The position numbers and the translations under genes are program-made. From contig JALQVB010000041.1 of NCBI GenBank assembly GCA_023260495.1, forward strand, positions 1-8,143: a stretch of 8,143 bases of DNA, in the 5' to 3' direction. Origin of the DNA: Aquiluna sp. GTDB taxonomy: Bacteria > Actinomycetota > Actinomycetes > Actinomycetales > Microbacteriaceae. Under the pieces are notes generated by a model. It saw only the letters and a list, made by a program, of their open reading frames with translations. It was not told where the DNA came from and made no database searches. Below are positions 6,466 to 8,143 of the stretch, in pieces. Every line of letters starts with the position of its first letter. Position 1 is the stretch's first letter.

Positions 6466-6548
6466 TTGTTGGGGATTTCAATCTGATTCTTGACCTTTTG
6501 GGTCTTTGGCCGTAAATTATTCAGGTTATCTAGGGATCTCCCCAACAA
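6466..6548. repeat. 10-bp inverted repeat bracketing the rpmH promoter
   Basis: TTGTTGGGGA at 6466-6475 and its exact reverse complement TCCCCAACAA at 6539-6548 flank the -35 and -10 boxes and the expected transcription start. Only the right arm would be in the transcript, so this is more likely a DNA-level feature than an RNA hairpin. Function is unknown and chance is not excluded. Confidence 0.45.
6490..6518 (+). promoter_or_regulatory. Sigma-70-type promoter for the rpmH operon
   Basis: TTGACC (6490-6495) as -35 and TAAATT (6513-6518) as -10, separated by the ideal 17 bases. Transcription would start near 6525, giving a leader of about 40 bases before rpmH. The near-consensus -35 and correct spacing suit a highly expressed ribosomal-protein gene. 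This is the only strong promoter I can see for rpmH-rnpA-yidD-yidC. Confidence 0.7.
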
Positions 6549-6566
6549 GTTTTCAGGAGTAACGAA

Positions 6567-6704
6567 GTGAGCAAGCGCACTTTTCAGCCAAACAACCGTC
6601 GTCGTGCAAAGACCCACGGTTTCCGAGCCCGCATGCGCACCCGCGCCGGCCGTGCAATCATGGCAGCCCGTCGTCGTAAGGGCCGCACCGAGCTGAGCGC
6701 ATAA
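6567..6704 (+). CDS. rpmH: Large ribosomal subunit protein bL34
   Basis: A 45-residue, very basic protein of the 50S subunit. The sequence begins MSKRTFQPNNRRRAKTHGFR and ends KGRTELSA. It carries the family's KRTFQPN start, the HGFRARM segment (17-23), the TRAGRAIMAARRRKGR core (25-40) and the usual length. The start is GTG at 6567, supported by AGGAG 7 bases upstream and by the invariant MSKRT/MKRT beginning. It is first in the right-arm operon, behind the promoter at 6490-6518, and rnpA starts 7 bases after its stop. It is encoded entirely in the dnaA-rnpA interval where rpmH is found in most bacteria, so the call is secure despite its small size. Confidence 0.97.
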   Translation: MSKRTFQPNNRRRAKTHGFRARMRTRAGRAIMAARRRKGRTELSA

Positions 6705-6719
6705 GGAAGCAGTGCTTCC
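6705..6719 (+). promoter_or_regulatory. Hairpin covering the rnpA ribosome-binding site and start
   Basis: GGAAGCA and TGCTTCC are exact inverted copies around a single G, so the RNA can form GGAAGC-AGT-GCTTCC. The 5' arm is the rnpA Shine-Dalgarno region and the start GTG (6712-6714) runs from the loop into the stem. It begins at the first base after the rpmH stop codon. Folding would hide the rnpA start unless ribosomes finishing rpmH open it; that consequence is inference. Confidence 0.65.
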
Positions 6720-7032
6720 GCGCGAGCGAAGGCTTCGCTCGTCTCGAGAGATTCGAGAAGTAATTTCTCGAGGTAATCGAGTGTCTAATGCGGTGGCCAC
6801 GTTGCACTACCGTTCATCAGAATCCAATCGATACGGCATTGTCGTCTCTAAGGCGATAGGTAATGCCGTTCATAGAAACCTTGTGAAGCGCAGAGTTCGC
6901 GCGATTCTCTCTGGATACCTACAAGCAACCCCCACCATCGATGGGGTGTTCCGTATGAGGCCAGGTACCGCGGCTCTCGAGTTCAACGTTTTAGAGGCCG
7001 AGATCGGCCGATTGTTGGAGAAGATCAAGTGA
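6712..7032 (+). CDS. rnpA: Ribonuclease P protein component
   Basis: Basic protein subunit that binds the catalytic RNase P RNA and helps mature the 5' ends of tRNAs. The product is 106 residues, slightly short for the family (about 110-125). The opening MLPRERRLRSSREIREVISRG is the standard LPxxxRLRxxxEFxxV block. The RNR-like motif is VSKAIGNAVHRNLVKRRVRAIL (about 45-66), where HRNLVKRRVR (about 54-63) supplies RNA-binding basic residues. The C-terminus has DGVFRMRPGTA (about 77-87). The GTG start at 6712 is 7 bp after rpmH with GGAAG immediately before it, and this region folds into a hairpin. The stop overlaps the yidD start (GTGA). Codons 4-20 contain two further inverted repeats. Confidence 0.95.
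   Translation: MLPRERRLRSSREIREVISRGNRVSNAVATLHYRSSESNRYGIVVSKAIGNAVHRNLVKRRVRAILSGYLQATPTIDGVFRMRPGTAALEFNVLEAEIGRLLEKIK
6723..6741 (+). repeat. Hairpin within the 5' end of rnpA
   Basis: CGAGCGAAG and CTTCGCTCG are exact inverted copies around one G. As RNA this gives an 8-bp GC-rich stem with loop GGC. It sits 3 bases after the hairpin at 6705-6719. The repeat is encoded in the arginine-rich segment RERRLRS, so part of the symmetry may reflect coding. Confidence 0.65.
6753..6771 (+). repeat. Third hairpin in early rnpA
   Basis: TCGAGAA (6753-6759) and TTCTCGA (6765-6771) can pair with a 5-base loop GTAAT. An alternative pairing uses CTCGAGA (6743-6749) with TCTCGAG (6766-6772), so two mutually exclusive folds are possible. 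Confidence 0.5.
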
Positions 7033-7337
7033 AAGTTCTAGCACTGCTTTGGCTTTTCCCCAGAAATATCTTGATTGCGCCGATAGTTGGGTGGCGCAAG
7101 CTGATTTCGCCGCTCTATGGAAATGTTTGTCGCTACTACCCGAGCTGCTCCAGCTATGGCCTATCGGCTGTGCAAAGGTTTGGCATCTTGCGTGGAGTAC
7201 CGATGACCGCCTGGCGAATTCTGCGCTGTAACCCCTGGTCATCCGGTGGTGTGGATGAGGTTCCGGCTGGCCCAGACTGGATCCGGGTTGGCAGACTAGG
7301 ATTTGTAAGTCCCGATTTTTCCGAGAAAACGAGGTAA
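7029..7337 (+). CDS. yidD: Membrane protein insertion efficiency factor YidD
   Basis: Small membrane-associated protein that assists YidC-dependent insertion of inner-membrane proteins; the mechanism is poorly defined in the family. The 102 residues start with a hydrophobic/amphipathic segment LLWLFPRNILIAPIVGW (6-22). The family core follows: WRKLISPLYGNVCRYYPSCSSYGLSAV (22-48), then RGVPMTAWRILRCNPWSSGGVDEVP (55-79). The three conserved cysteines are C34, C40 and C67. The GTG start overlaps the rnpA TGA by 4 bp, implying translational coupling, and its stop lies 3 bp before yidC. The C-terminal tail after residue 80 is not conserved. The call is secure, as the rpmH-rnpA-yidD-yidC order is widespread. 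Confidence 0.95.
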   Translation: MKVLALLWLFPRNILIAPIVGWRKLISPLYGNVCRYYPSCSSYGLSAVQRFGILRGVPMTAWRILRCNPWSSGGVDEVPAGPDWIRVGRLGFVSPDFSEKTR

Positions 7338-7340
7338 TCA

Positions 7341-8143
7341 GTGGATCTTCTATGGCCTATCAAATGGGCGATTGAGCTAATTCTGGTGGGTTTCCACACC
7401 GGCCTGAGCTCAATCGGACTCGACTATGACTCTGGAATCTCGTGGGTGCTGGCAATCGTCGGCCTAGTAATCGTGGTTCGCGCGGCCCTGATTCCGGTCT
7501 TTGTCAAGCAAATCCGGTCGCAGCGAAACATGATGCTTGTCCAGCCCGAGCTGATGAAGCTGCAGAAGAAATACAAGGGCAAGACCGACCGCGAGTCTCG
7601 TGAGCGCTTTGCCAAGGAGCAAATGGAGCTCTACAAGCGCACCGGCTCCAATCCTTTCAGCTCCTGTTTGCCACTCCTGTTGCAGATGCCTATCTTTATG
7701 GGCCTTTTCTTTGTTCTGAACGGCGCTCAGCGCAATCAGGCTGGAGTCGGACTGCTTGACGCAAACCTCGCCCAGTCCTTCTCTTCAGCCCAGCTCTTCG
7801 GGGCCCAGCTCTCGGACACCTTCTTCGGCAGCCCGGAAATCAATGTGAAGATCTTGGCTGGAATCATGATTGTCCTGATGAGCGCCTCGCAGTTCATCAC
7901 CCAAAAGCAGATCATGGCTAAGAACCAGAACCCAGACGTTCAGAACAGCCAGTTCATGCAAACCCAGAAGATCATGCTTTACGTGCTGCCTTTGGTCTTC
8001 CTGGTTTCCGGTCTGTCTTTCCCGCTGGGAGTCATGACTTATTGGCTAGTTTCCAACTTCTGGACCATGGGCCAGCAGTTCGTGGTTATTAGAAACATGC
8101 CGACCCCGGGGTCCCAGGCTTTCAAGGAGCGTCAGGCTCGCCT
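7341..8143 (+). CDS. yidC: Membrane protein insertase YidC/Oxa1 (3' end outside window)
   Basis: Inserts proteins into the cytoplasmic membrane, alone or with SecYEG. 267 codons are present and the frame is open at the window edge. Predicted membrane segments are near residues 9-26, 33-56 (containing the conserved groove arginine, R47, in VVRAALIPVFVKQ), 108-127 (CLPLLLQMPIFMGLFFVLN), 168-188 and 211-246 (two closely spaced segments with FPLGVMTYW). The charged cytoplasmic hairpin between the second and third segments (57-104) ends in MELYKRTGSNPFSSCLP, a family hallmark. It lacks the large periplasmic domain of E. coli YidC, as expected for Gram-positive forms, and has no lipobox. The GTG start at 7341 has GAGG 6 bases upstream, overlapping the yidD stop. 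The missing part should be a basic C-terminal tail. jag/khpB, rsmG and parAB would commonly follow. Confidence 0.96.
   Translation, partial: MDLLWPIKWAIELILVGFHTGLSSIGLDYDSGISWVLAIVGLVIVVRAALIPVFVKQIRSQRNMMLVQPELMKLQKKYKGKTDRESRERFAKEQMELYKRTGSNPFSSCLPLLLQMPIFMGLFFVLNGAQRNQAGVGLLDANLAQSFSSAQLFGAQLSDTFFGSPEINVKILAGIMIVLMSASQFITQKQIMAKNQNPDVQNSQFMQTQKIMLYVLPLVFLVSGLSFPLGVMTYWLVSNFWTMGQQFVVIRNMPTPGSQAFKERQAR

Larger units (their letters stand above)
6259..6566. other. rpmH-dnaA intergenic region, second DnaA-box cluster
   Basis: This 308-bp divergent spacer separates the two transcription directions. Its dnaA-proximal third (6280-6342) has one perfect and several near-consensus DnaA boxes. The middle (about 6343-6428) shows nothing I can name. 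The rpmH-proximal part has a near-perfect palindrome (6429-6450), a good promoter and an inverted repeat around it. The boxes could be part of a bipartite origin, or an autoregulatory dnaA operator, or both. Confidence 0.8.

Noticed and set aside
6492..6504. Small dyad GACC-TTTTG-GGTC within the rpmH promoter spacer
   Set aside because: Arms of only 4 bp overlapping the -35 box; too short to support as an operator.
6345..6800. 151-codon minus-strand open frame across the rpmH-dnaA spacer, rpmH and the start of rnpA
   Set aside because: It is antisense to two certain genes and to the rpmH promoter, has no family resemblance, and its arginine/serine-rich composition is what antisense of rpmH/rnpA would give.
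7049..7615. Short open frames in other registers over yidD and yidC
   Set aside because: They overlap clear family members in full and have no motifs of their own.
1..8143. Search for a novel defence system, mobile element, CRISPR array, tRNA or rRNA
   Set aside because: Nearly all of the window is accounted for by conserved origin-region genes; no repeats with spacers, transposase, integrase or structural RNA gene was seen.

Overview
The window is the replication-origin neighbourhood of an actinobacterial chromosome. Two sets of genes diverge from the origin. Leftward (minus strand) are dnaA, dnaN, recF, a DciA/DUF721 gene and gyrB. Rightward (plus strand) are rpmH, rnpA, yidD and yidC. The DciA protein ends in the actinobacterial GPRSVPGRGPRDTYG-type tail, RecF carries an actinobacterial ASQGEAWS signature, and recF is directly followed by a DUF721 gene. 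These point to Actinobacteria. The moderate base composition (roughly half G+C), the short spacers and the short DnaA linker would suit a streamlined member of Micrococcales/Microbacteriaceae such as the freshwater Luna lineages. That lineage placement is inference; the class-level call is firm.

Layout: gyrB (1-1699, its C-terminal end lies outside the window); a 121-bp spacer with a hairpin and a possible gyrB promoter; dciA (1821-2300) overlapping recF (2297-3409) by 4 bp; dnaN (3419-4537) 9 bp upstream of recF; a 326-bp non-coding origin segment with DnaA boxes and an AT-rich stretch (4538-4863); dnaA (4864-6258); a second non-coding segment with more DnaA boxes and the rpmH promoter (6259-6566); then the tightly packed rpmH-rnpA-yidD-yidC group (6567-8143, with yidC cut by the window end).

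The left arm encodes initiation and fork functions: DnaA opens oriC, DciA probably helps load the replicative helicase, DnaN is the sliding clamp, RecF helps load RecA at gaps, and GyrB powers negative supercoiling. The right arm encodes ribosomal protein bL34, the protein subunit of RNase P, and the membrane insertion factors YidD and YidC.

All gene products are familiar families, and I see no mobile element, CRISPR array, tRNA or novel multi-gene system. The more interesting signals are non-coding: DnaA boxes on both sides of dnaA, three consecutive hairpins at the rpmH-rnpA junction (the first covering the rnpA ribosome-binding site and start codon), inverted repeats around the rpmH promoter, and GTG starts for all four right-arm genes.
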